Of a stretch of 64,000 nucleotides of DNA, positions 16,708 to 24,074 are shown piece by piece. The position numbers and the translations under genes were made by a program. The stretch's first letter is position 1. The number at the start of each line of letters is the position of its first letter. Source of the stretch: Erythrobacter sp. (lineage in GTDB: Bacteria > Pseudomonadota > Alphaproteobacteria > Sphingomonadales > Sphingomonadaceae). The stretch spans positions 209,687-273,686 of the forward strand of contig DAICXZ010000006.1 of NCBI GenBank assembly GCA_027311945.1, given 5' to 3'. A model generated the notes under the pieces. That model had not been told where the DNA came from and ran no database searches. It saw only the letters and a program-made list of their open reading frames with translations.

Positions 16708-18132
16708 TCATGCCCCGGGGGGCGTTCCGGCGTCCTGGTCTTGCGGGAGCGAGATGGGAGTGGCCGCGCAGATCGTGCGCAACGCGGATTTGAGCCCTTC
16801 TTCCAGGGTGGGGTGATAGAACGGCATCTCGAGCAATTCGCTGGCGGTGGTTCCGCGCTCGATCGCCCAGGCGAGAATATGGGCGAGATGGTCGCCGCCG
16901 GGCGCAATGAGATCGGCACCGATCAGCGTTCCTTCGGGTGCACAGGCGTACAGCGTCAGCACACCTTCATTGCGCGCCTCGACCCGTGCGCGGCCCTGAT
17001 CGGAATAGTCCGCCGTACCGGTTATCGCCCCAGCGGCTTCAGCATCGCCGATCATGGCGAGCGGCGGATCGGTGAAGATGATGCTGAAGGGTACATGCCG
17101 CTCGGTCTCAATCGTCACCGGCAATGCGGCAGCGTTGCGTCCGGCGATTGCGCCATCGTGCGAGGCCTCGTGCAGCAGGGGCAGGTCGGCCGCGACGTCG
17201 CCGGCGAGGAAGATCGGACTCTCCCCACAGCGCATCGTTTCACGGTTGTGGCATGGCACGCCATGATCGTCGCATTCGATCCCGGCTTTCTCCAGACACA
17301 GCCCGCCAAGCTGCGGCGGACGACCCAGAGCCGCCAGCAGCAGCTCGAAGTTTGCTTCGCCGCTATCCGAGGTCGGGTCCTTTCCGCTCCAGCACACGCG
17401 TACGCCTTCGTCGGCACGCTCGGGCGTCACCTCGACGCCGAGATGGATCGACATGTCCCGCTCGACGATCTCTTTGAGCGCGCTATGCACCTTCGCGCAC
17501 CGCACTTTGCCGAGCTGCGTCTCGCGATCGAACAGTGTCACCTCGACGCCCAGATGAGCGAAGGCCTGCGCCATTTCGAGCCCGATCGAACCCGAACCGA
17601 TGACCGCCATGCTGGCGGGCAGATCGTCCATTTCGAACACGGTTTCGTTGGTCACCACGCGATCGCCGAGCCCGGCGAAGGGGTCGGGCATGGCGGGAGC
17701 CGACCCGGTCGCGATGACGATCGCCTTGGCCTCGACACTGCGGCCATCGTCCAGCTCCAGGCGGTTGGGGCCGACGAATTTCGCGCGCGCCCGGATCATT
17801 ACGCCATCGGGCAGGTCATCGAAGGATTCACGGGTCAGCCGCGCGAAGCGATCGCGTTCCGATCGAACCCGGCGCATCACTGCGGCGCCGTCGATCCGCA
17901 TGCCGTCGACTTCGATGCCAAAAGCGCCCGCCTGCCTGATCCGACGCGCTTCCTTGGCGGCGGCGATCAGCAGCTTGGATGGCATGCACCCGGTATTGGC
18001 GCACAAGGTGCCATTGAATTCAGGGTCAATCAGATGGGTCGACGCGCCGTTCTGGCGCGCCGCCCTTTCAGCGGCGAGACCGGCAGTGCCGGCCCCGATC
18101 ACCGCGACATCGCAGCGCAGGATATCGCCCAT
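16708..18132 (-). CDS. Flavin-dependent disulfide reductase, dihydrolipoamide dehydrogenase-like
   Basis: Class I pyridine nucleotide-disulfide oxidoreductase (474 aa). FAD-binding GAGTAGLAAERAARQNG opens the protein. The redox-active disulfide motif is GTLCANTGCMPSKLL, with the CxxxxC spacing kept. The NAD-binding Rossmann motif is VIGSGSIGLEMAQAFAHLG, and FLAGDVAAD is the second FAD motif. The dimer-interface His-Glu pair is FYHPTLEEGLKSALR. It resembles Lpd, but no 2-oxo acid dehydrogenase E1/E2 genes are near, so a role as a stand-alone reductase (thiol, quinone or metal) is more likely. It sits 3 nt from the aldehyde dehydrogenase and 16 nt from the OYE gene, so co-expression is likely. 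Confidence 0.88.
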   Translation of the reverse strand: MGDILRCDVAVIGAGTAGLAAERAARQNGASTHLIDPEFNGTLCANTGCMPSKLLIAAAKEARRIRQAGAFGIEVDGMRIDGAAVMRRVRSERDRFARLTRESFDDLPDGVMIRARAKFVGPNRLELDDGRSVEAKAIVIATGSAPAMPDPFAGLGDRVVTNETVFEMDDLPASMAVIGSGSIGLEMAQAFAHLGVEVTLFDRETQLGKVRCAKVHSALKEIVERDMSIHLGVEVTPERADEGVRVCWSGKDPTSDSGEANFELLLAALGRPPQLGGLCLEKAGIECDDHGVPCHNRETMRCGESPIFLAGDVAADLPLLHEASHDGAIAGRNAAALPVTIETERHVPFSIIFTDPPLAMIGDAEAAGAITGTADYSDQGRARVEARNEGVLTLYACAPEGTLIGADLIAPGGDHLAHILAWAIERGTTASELLEMPFYHPTLEEGLKSALRTICAATPISLPQDQDAGTPPGA

Positions 18133-18135
18133 GGC

Positions 18136-19515
18136 CTACGACGCAATCTTGACGGTCTTGACGTTCACGAACTCCTTGAGCCCTTCGGGCCCGTGCTCGC
18201 GGCCATAACCGGAATTCTTCACCCCGCCGAAAGGCAGGTTGGGCGTAGCAACGTCGAACGTGTTGATGAAGACCATGCCGGTATCGAAGTAGGTCGCGGC
18301 GAGATGCCTGGCCTTCTCGACATCCTTGCTGAAGATACCTCCGCCAAGGCCATAGCGGCTGTCGTTCGCGATGCGCATCGCATCCTCATCGTCCTTCGCC
18401 TTGATAATGGAGGCGGCGGGGCCGAACAGCTCGTCGTCATAGGCGGGTTGCCCGGGGGCGACATCGGCCAGTACCGTCGCCGGATAGAACCAGCCCTTGC
18501 GATCGGGCACTTCGCCGCCGACTACCAGCCGCGCGCCCTTGGCGACGCTCTTTTGCACCTGTTCATGCAGGTAGTCGCGCTGGCTGCGGGTGACCAGCGG
18601 GCCGAGCTGTGTATCCTCATCGGTCGGATCGCCCAGCCGTATCGCGGCGAACTGCTCGGCATAGGCCTTGAGGAATGCGTCGTAGTTCTTCTCGGTCACG
18701 ATGAAGCGCTTGGCGTTCACACAGGTTTCACCATTGTTGTAGAGGCGCCCCTGCACACAGGTGTTTACCGCAAGCTCCAGGTCGGCATCGTCGAGCACGA
18801 GGTAGGCGTCGTTCGAACCGAGCTCGAGCACGGTCTTCTTCACGACCTCGCCCGCCTTGGCGGCGATATGTCGACCAGCCTTGTCGCTGCCCGTCATGGT
18901 GACGCCGCGCACCAGATCGTGCGCGATGATATTGTCGGACTGGTCGTGAGTGACGCGCAAGGTGCCGAACAGGCCTTTGGGCAGGCCCGCTTCCTCGTAA
19001 ATGTCGCGCAGGAACTCACCGCTTCCGGTGCAACTTTCCGCATGCTTCAAAAGCACGCCATTGCCTGCCATGAGGCTCGCGATCGAATAACGCACGGCCT
19101 GATAGGCCGGGAAGTTCCATGGCTGGATTCCGTAGACCACGCCGATGGGCGAATGGGTAACGAAAGCGGTCGCACCGTCCACTTCGCGTTCGTCGTCGGC
19201 CAGTGCCGCAGGGCCCTGCTTGGCCGTGTAATCGCAGATGCCTGCGCACAGGTCGATCTCGTCGCGACTGTCACCGATCAGCTTGCCGACCTCGCGCGTC
19301 ATCAACTGGGCGAATTCTTCCTTTCGCTCACGCAGCTTGTCGCCGATCGCGCCGATGATGGCGGCACGCTCCTCCAAGCTTTTCAGCCGCCAGTCGAGAA
19401 ACGCTTCGTGGCTCCTTTTGACAATGGCATCGGCCTCGTCGTCGGACATGAAGCTGTACGTCGCGATCTCCTCTTCGGTGAAGGGGTTTACGGTGGTGAT
19501 CTGATTGTCGGCCAT
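18136..19515 (-). CDS. NAD(P)-dependent succinate-semialdehyde dehydrogenase-type aldehyde dehydrogenase
   Basis: ALDH superfamily enzyme (459 aa) starting MADNQITTVNPFTEEEI. Motifs: GVVYGIQPWNFPAYQAVRYS, TGSDKAGRHIAAKAGEVVKK, the catalytic Glu in KTVLELGSNDAYLVLDDADL, and the catalytic Cys in YNNGETCVNAKRFIV. FVNVKTVKI closes the protein. The length and the IQPWNFPAYQ variant fit the GabD/Sad group used on short aldehydes. ATG at 19515 is used. In this operon it would oxidise aldehydes formed during oxidative stress; GABA breakdown is less likely because no transaminase is adjacent. Confidence 0.9.
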   Translation of the reverse strand: MADNQITTVNPFTEEEIATYSFMSDDEADAIVKRSHEAFLDWRLKSLEERAAIIGAIGDKLRERKEEFAQLMTREVGKLIGDSRDEIDLCAGICDYTAKQGPAALADDEREVDGATAFVTHSPIGVVYGIQPWNFPAYQAVRYSIASLMAGNGVLLKHAESCTGSGEFLRDIYEEAGLPKGLFGTLRVTHDQSDNIIAHDLVRGVTMTGSDKAGRHIAAKAGEVVKKTVLELGSNDAYLVLDDADLELAVNTCVQGRLYNNGETCVNAKRFIVTEKNYDAFLKAYAEQFAAIRLGDPTDEDTQLGPLVTRSQRDYLHEQVQKSVAKGARLVVGGEVPDRKGWFYPATVLADVAPGQPAYDDELFGPAASIIKAKDDEDAMRIANDSRYGLGGGIFSKDVEKARHLAATYFDTGMVFINTFDVATPNLPFGGVKNSGYGREHGPEGLKEFVNVKTVKIAS

Positions 19516-19567
19516 TTTGGTCCTTTCGCGTTCGCAGCGGTGGGTGGGGGGTGTGGCTGATTGCGCC

Positions 19568-20329
19568 TCAGCCGTATTCGGCCCGATGTTTTGCCAGCGC
19601 CTTCTCGACATCGCCGAGCGCCCGCAGCACTTCCTCGCGCCAGCCGCCGGGCTGAAGGTGGCGGACTGCTGAGTGGGCGGCGCACACGGCTGGCGTCTCG
19701 CCCCAGTCGCTGGCGAGATCGATTGCCCAGCGGGCGAAATCGTCCGCAGCGCCAGCGCGTGGCTGCAGCGCATCGGCGAGCTTGGGATGGAACTTGAGCC
19801 TGGATTGGGGAAGCAGCGGCTTGAGGGCGCCGGGCGCGGCAAGCACGGTCAGCGTATCGTCAACATGAACCACGCCGCTAGCCTTGTGGCGTACGAGTAC
19901 CGACGCGGCGTGAACACTGTCGTCGCCGGTCACCAGATCGAGCCCGGCAGGCACCGAAAAATCCAGATCCTGCGCGAATTCTGCCTGCGTGCTTGCATCC
20001 TCGATATCGTCATCGTCCCAATCGACGTCCGGCGCCTGCCGCTTGTGCCGTGCCGTGCCGATCATGCGTGCACCGGGGAACAGCTCGTGCATCTTCGAGC
20101 AATGCAGTGTGTGGAAGGGGTGTACATTGATGATCGCATCGATCGCCGCACCGTTGTCGGTCAGCTTTACCAGCCGTCGTTTGTCCTCGCCTCCGATGGC
20201 GTAACTGTCGAGCAGCAGGAACTGCCCGTTTGAGCGACGAGCGACCGACATATGCGTACCTATGTCGAGAACCTTGGCGATCTTGAAGGAGCCGCGGATA
20301 TTCCAGAAATCTTCTGCGATCTGCTGCAT
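19568..20329 (-). CDS. Metallo-beta-lactamase-fold-like protein, function unknown
   Basis: Predicted 253-aa protein in which INVHPFHTLHCSKMHELFPG looks like a degenerate HxxxxH metal loop of MBL-fold hydrolases. GLDLVTGDDSVHAASVLVRH and VVHVDDTLTVLAAPG resemble the later MBL motifs. The lead GTHMSVARRSNGQFLLLDSYA fits the first strands. The ATG at 20329 (MQQIAEDFWNIRG) is used; the frame is open to 20446 but that part covers the palindromic operator. It is first in the leftward operon with the aldehyde dehydrogenase, 52 nt apart. Substrate unknown. Confidence 0.65.
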   Translation of the reverse strand: MQQIAEDFWNIRGSFKIAKVLDIGTHMSVARRSNGQFLLLDSYAIGGEDKRRLVKLTDNGAAIDAIINVHPFHTLHCSKMHELFPGARMIGTARHKRQAPDVDWDDDDIEDASTQAEFAQDLDFSVPAGLDLVTGDDSVHAASVLVRHKASGVVHVDDTLTVLAAPGALKPLLPQSRLKFHPKLADALQPRAGAADDFARWAIDLASDWGETPAVCAAHSAVRHLQPGGWREEVLRALGDVEKALAKHRAEYG

Positions 20330-20430
20330 GATGGAGATGGGCCTCGCGTGGGACAGGTCGGGTGTGCATCCCGAGGGAAAAGCGTGTCTTTCCCCAACCA
20401 AACCTTCGCCCCGGCGAAAGTTCCCTCCCA

Positions 20431-20445
20431 TGCGAATAATTCGCA
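20431..20445. promoter_or_regulatory. 7-1-7 palindromic operator in the ohrR divergent region
   Basis: TGCGAAT-A-ATTCGCA is a perfect dyad with 7-bp arms around one base, the same geometry as known OhrR operators (TACAATT-A-AATTGTA). It lies 102 bp before the leftward operon and 81 bp before ohrR, so one site could control both directions. Confidence 0.65.
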
Positions 20446-20525
20446 CACGAAGAAATAAGTGAATCCGTTACGCTTTTGCTCTACGCAGCAAGCAATGAAA
20501 CAGTTTCTCCCGCGCTGATGGCCAT

Positions 20526-20984
20526 ATGACCAAGCTTGATAGCTCCCCGCACGAGCGTGATCCGCTGGCGCTCGATCAGCAGTTGTGCTTCCAGTTCTAC
20601 GCTGCCAGCAACCTGATCACGCGGCTCTATCGCCCTCGGCTGGCTGAACTCGGGCTCACCTACCCGCAATATCTGGTGATGCTCGTGCTATGGGAGCATG
20701 ACGGGCTGTCGGTTGGGGCACTCAGCAGCCGTTTGCACCTCGACAATGCCACCGTGACACCGCTGATCAAGCGTATGGAATTACTTGGCCTTCTGAACCG
20801 GAAGCGCGATCCGGATGACGAGCGGCGGGTGCTGGTGACGCTGACCACCGATGGCCGCGCGCTTCGAGAGCGGGCAGTCGCCATTCCTGAGACCATGACC
20901 CAAGGGCATAATGTCGAGGAACTCAATTCGCTGCGCTTGCTCCTGCAGGATATGGTCAGGTCGCTCGCTGAAATGCAGTCCTGA
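20526..20984 (+). CDS. OhrR-type MarR family peroxide-sensing repressor
   Basis: Winged-helix regulator (152 aa). LDQQLCFQFYAASNLITRLYRP places a Cys at residue 21 in the exact context of the peroxide-sensing Cys of OhrR. The wing region LHLDNATVTPLIKRMELLGLLNRKRDPDDERRVLVTLT is typical MarR. Known mechanism: organic hydroperoxides oxidise this Cys and release DNA. No ohr gene is adjacent. Instead the divergent operon (MBL-like, aldehyde dehydrogenase, flavin reductase, OYE) is the likely target, with the palindrome at 20431-20445 as operator. The ATG at 20526 has a poor ribosome site, but no better start is visible. A terminator follows. Confidence 0.85.
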   Translation: MTKLDSSPHERDPLALDQQLCFQFYAASNLITRLYRPRLAELGLTYPQYLVMLVLWEHDGLSVGALSSRLHLDNATVTPLIKRMELLGLLNRKRDPDDERRVLVTLTTDGRALRERAVAIPETMTQGHNVEELNSLRLLLQDMVRSLAEMQS

Positions 20985-21092
20985 AAAGGCGCAGGCGAAG
21001 CTGCGCCAAAGCATGGCATAGCGCGTCGATGCCAGGTGAAGTTGGCGATGCGATGCGGATCCTATGCTGTCTCCTCAAGTTTGCACCTCGCG

Positions 21093-21114
21093 GGCAGTAA
21101 TTGACTGCCTGTTT
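21093..21114 (+). terminator. Intrinsic terminator after ohrR
   Basis: GGCAGT (21093-21098) pairs with ACTGCC (21104-21109) around AATTG and is followed by TGTTTT. A second T-less stem, GGCGCAG/CTGCGCC at 20988-21007, lies right after the ohrR stop. Confidence 0.6.
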
Positions 21115-21122
21115 TCGCCTTG

Positions 21123-22472
21123 TCAAAGTTGGCGGCTCGCGATCAGGCTCAGGCTCGTGCCAACGACAACGCCTATGACCAAGGCCGTCTCAAGGGTCAG
21201 CGGAACAGGGCCGATCGCGCTTTCAGGGTGGACCTGGCTTGTCACTGTCAAGATCCATCCCACCAATGCCGATGACAGTCCGCTTCCTACCTTCACGGCC
21301 ACCGACAAAAGCGCAATGGATGACGCTTTCACATCATCTTGCTTGGCATCGCCACTCTTCTGAACAAGGACAGCCTTCGCCATAGACCAGTAGGTGAGCG
21401 AACTCATGGCCAGTCCACAACCATAAAGAGCAAGAGCGGCGAGACGAGCAGTCAGCAGTTCGGACGGGATGAGCGTAAAGGCTATGGCAGCGCAAGCCGT
21501 CGTGAGGCACGCCAACTGGAGTGATCTTTTTTGGCCGAGTGCGAGACCGGAGGCCAGTCCGAGAGGGATCGAGAGGCACGAGCCAATAGCCATTGCGATG
21601 ACAGCCAGAGCAGCCGGTGCGCGCCCCTCGAACTGGCCGCTTCCTTCTTGCCAGGGCAAAAACAAGAGCCCCGCGGCCAACATGTCGCCGAGTGCGCATA
21701 CGGCCAATACTATGACTACCAGCCTGACCAGTTGCCTGTTCGCCGGAGGTTTCCTCAACGCCGGGATCAGGCCCATGTCCTGCGGGCCGCAGGTGCGTTT
21801 CGTAGCCGGCTTTGTGCGTGCTTCCGCATGCGGCAGGGCTCTGGCTGAGAGCAGGTAGGCAAGGACAGTGAGCAGGGCCAGCGGCACCATGACCTCGAGA
21901 TAAAGCGCAGGATCGCCGTTGCTCCGGTTTTCGTTCAGTAACGGAGCGACGCCGAAGGCGACCAAAAGCGAGGCGCCTTGCGCGAAAGCCCGCTTGGTTG
22001 CCCATAGTGTGGTCTGCCCGCGCCCGATAAGTTCGCAATTGGCTGAAGCCATGTTGGCGGGCACATCGGCAAAAGTGTAGGCCAGCCTGAACAGCAGCAG
22101 GCACGCCAACACGATCGCCACGGGCACTTGGGGCCCAGGCCACAGATGCAGCGAAAACAGTAGGCACAGCAAGATACCGCTGCAGACAGGGGCGACCCGG
22201 TAGATCAGCCGCAAGCTATAGCCGCGACGCAGCCACTGGTCGATCATGGCGCCAGCGATGGGATCGGTAATGGCATCGAAGATCAGGCTTATGAGCAGCA
22301 GCGCTCCGGCAACCTTGGGGTCCAGCCCCAGGTCCTTCACCAGGTAGACCAGCGCCAGCACGTTGAAGGTTCGCCAGAGCAGGCTCTTGCCGAAATCCGC
22401 ACAGGCATATTGCATCACCATCCGGGCGCGAAAGCCGGTGGAGATGGCGGGAATGGCAAGGCGCAGGGGCAT
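21123..22472 (-). CDS. MFS transporter, GPH (glycoside-pentoside-hexuronide) family
   Basis: Twelve-segment carrier (up to 449 aa). The N-terminal YACADFGKSLLWRTFNVLALVYLVKDLGLDPKVAGALLLISLIFDAITDPIAGAMIDQ is split here only by reading: the GALLLIS-IFDAITDPIAGAMID part is the hallmark of MelB-type GPH symporters. These usually move sugars with sodium or protons. It is divergent from a ROK regulator (sugar-responsive family), which supports a carbohydrate substrate. The ATG at 22472 lacks a clear ribosome site; starts at 22421 or 22415 (MVMQYACADFG) are plausible. No glycosidase is adjacent. Confidence 0.82.
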   Translation of the reverse strand: MPLRLAIPAISTGFRARMVMQYACADFGKSLLWRTFNVLALVYLVKDLGLDPKVAGALLLISLIFDAITDPIAGAMIDQWLRRGYSLRLIYRVAPVCSGILLCLLFSLHLWPGPQVPVAIVLACLLLFRLAYTFADVPANMASANCELIGRGQTTLWATKRAFAQGASLLVAFGVAPLLNENRSNGDPALYLEVMVPLALLTVLAYLLSARALPHAEARTKPATKRTCGPQDMGLIPALRKPPANRQLVRLVVIVLAVCALGDMLAAGLLFLPWQEGSGQFEGRAPAALAVIAMAIGSCLSIPLGLASGLALGQKRSLQLACLTTACAAIAFTLIPSELLTARLAALALYGCGLAMSSLTYWSMAKAVLVQKSGDAKQDDVKASSIALLSVAVKVGSGLSSALVGWILTVTSQVHPESAIGPVPLTLETALVIGVVVGTSLSLIASRQL

Positions 22473-22589
22473 CGGATCCGGATGGTGGCGTCAGCGGCGG
22501 AGGGCATCGTGGCGCTTTGCGGCTGGAAATCTGACGCCGCGCAATATATTCAATGCTGGAAAATAATAGGGTGGGGACGTTTCAGCATC

Positions 22590-23768
22590 GTGACATCAGC
22601 GGCAGGCTCAGATCCCGATAACCAGCGTCCGACAGCCAGGCCGGCGCCGCTGGCAGGGCTGAGTGCAAACGAGAAGCTCGTCCTGCGGGTGATGCGCCGC
22701 GAGGGCGAAGTGCATCGCAGCCGAATTTCCCAGCTTACGGGCCTCCCCCTTTCGACGCTCACCGCGCTATGTGATTCGCTGATCTCGCGCGGGCTGGCCG
22801 ATGAGAAATCGGCCAAGCCCAGCGGCAAGCGGGGCAAGCCGCGCAAGTTGCTCAACATTTCCCCCAAGGGCGGTTTTGCGGCAGGCCTGTCGTTGAGCGC
22901 GGAACGTCTGCGCGTGTGCCTGAGCGACCTTTGCGGCAAGCCGCAATGGGAATGCGAGGTGCGGTTGTGGGACTTGTCGCCCGCCGCGGTCACGCAGGAG
23001 GCGCGACAGGCGCTTGACGAGGGTCTTGCCCAATTGGACTGGCCGCTCGAACGTTTTCTCGGCGCCGGTCTGTGCATGCCAGGTCACGTCGAGCGCGGTT
23101 CGCATATCCCCGTTCCGCTCCCGCAATTCGGTTCATGGCGCGGGCAGCATCCGGGTGAACTGATGGCCCGTGCACTGGGCACCTCGGTAATCTACGAGAA
23201 CGATGCCAGCACGGCGGCGCTGGCCGAACTGCTTTTCGGAGTCGGCCGGTCGCGGCGCTCGTTCCTGTGCATCTATTGCGCTCACGGTGTGGGCGGGGGG
23301 CTTGTCATAAACGGGCAGCTCCACCGTGGTGCCAACGGCAACGCCGGCGAGATCGGGGCCTTCTTCCCGCGGACGCTTTCACGTCCGAGCGGGGATGACC
23401 TTTTGGCCCACCTGGCCCGTTCTGGCCACCCGGCGACGCGAATCGACGAGATTGCACTGACCGATGCCACCCGTCAGTCCATCGAGGCCTGGGCCGACCG
23501 GGCCGGAGCGCAGCTGCTCGAGATAATCAAGGCGGCAACCTACCTGCTTGATCTGGAAGCCGTGTTCGTCAGCGGGGTGATTCCCGTTTCGGTGGGTGAG
23601 TTGCTGGTAGAGCGCCTCGCCCTGAGCGATGCGCGCCTGCACGACCGGCATCCATGGCCGGACATAGAGCTCGGCACCTTTTGCGGGCAGGGTCCGCACC
23701 GGGGGGCTGCGGCACTTCCGATCGACGTGGCGCTGACACTGGGCGAGGGCTCTCACCTGGGCTTCTGA
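22590..23768 (+). CDS. ROK family transcriptional regulator
   Basis: N-terminal winged helix (LSANEKLVLRVMRREGEVHRSRI then SQLTGLPLSTLTALCDSLISRGL) joined to a ROK sugar-kinase-like domain (ENDASTAALAELLFGVG, then CAHGVGGGLVINGQLHRGANGNAGEIG). Products are NagC/Mlc-like repressors. The usual zinc motif GxGCGxxGCxE after the ROK signature is missing: the sequence continues IGAFFPRTLSRPSGDDLLAHL. The GTG at 22590 (MTSAAGSDPDN) is chosen for length (392 aa); an ATG at 22482 is also in frame. The promoter region is shared with the divergent GPH transporter. Confidence 0.82.
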   Translation: MTSAAGSDPDNQRPTARPAPLAGLSANEKLVLRVMRREGEVHRSRISQLTGLPLSTLTALCDSLISRGLADEKSAKPSGKRGKPRKLLNISPKGGFAAGLSLSAERLRVCLSDLCGKPQWECEVRLWDLSPAAVTQEARQALDEGLAQLDWPLERFLGAGLCMPGHVERGSHIPVPLPQFGSWRGQHPGELMARALGTSVIYENDASTAALAELLFGVGRSRRSFLCIYCAHGVGGGLVINGQLHRGANGNAGEIGAFFPRTLSRPSGDDLLAHLARSGHPATRIDEIALTDATRQSIEAWADRAGAQLLEIIKAATYLLDLEAVFVSGVIPVSVGELLVERLALSDARLHDRHPWPDIELGTFCGQGPHRGAAALPIDVALTLGEGSHLGF

Positions 23769-24074
23769 CAGTTTTAACTATGAATATCGCACTTAATTTT
23801 GCTGCGTTGCACATCGGGCCAGAATTCGCAAAGTTGCTGGCCTTTGAGGCAAGTCACTGAAAAGGCTTAAGAACAAACTCTTCACAAGTGCGTGGCGCCA
23901 TTTTGCGCTGCGACGGATTGCGCGATTTTATGCTGCATGAGCGTGGTGAAGAGTCGCAACGACATAAAACCATCACAAATAACTTCTAGCTGCGAACATA
24001 TTGCCGCTGGGCAATAGCTATCAGCCAAACCAGAAATTTCGCGTGGCGAGGGCCGCGCCAAAAAAGGGGGTCTC
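23769..24074. other. 306-bp leader region upstream of the TonB-PhoD-nuclease cluster
   Basis: AT-richer than its surroundings. It contains a perfect 9-bp inverted repeat, ACTCTTCAC (23877-23885) and GTGAAGAGT (23946-23954), separated by 60 nt, which could fold in a leader RNA or be an operator pair. GGGGG just before the ATG at 24075 is the ribosome site. I looked for a Pho box and did not find a convincing one. No gene is seen. Confidence 0.45.

Noticed and set aside
16588..19560. A 990-codon open frame on the plus strand
   Set aside because: It is antisense to three well-recognised genes (OYE, disulfide reductase, aldehyde dehydrogenase). Long antisense frames are expected in GC-rich DNA, and the product resembles nothing.
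20400..20424. GGAAC on the minus strand before the MBL-like gene
   Set aside because: The nearest -10 candidate GGTT is at 15 nt, outside the accepted spacing, so it is not counted in the regulon.
23769..24074. A Pho box before the TonB-PhoD-nuclease cluster
   Set aside because: Expected from the phosphate-scavenging idea, but no pair of CTGTCAT-like repeats 11 bp apart is present; the closest stretches match poorly.
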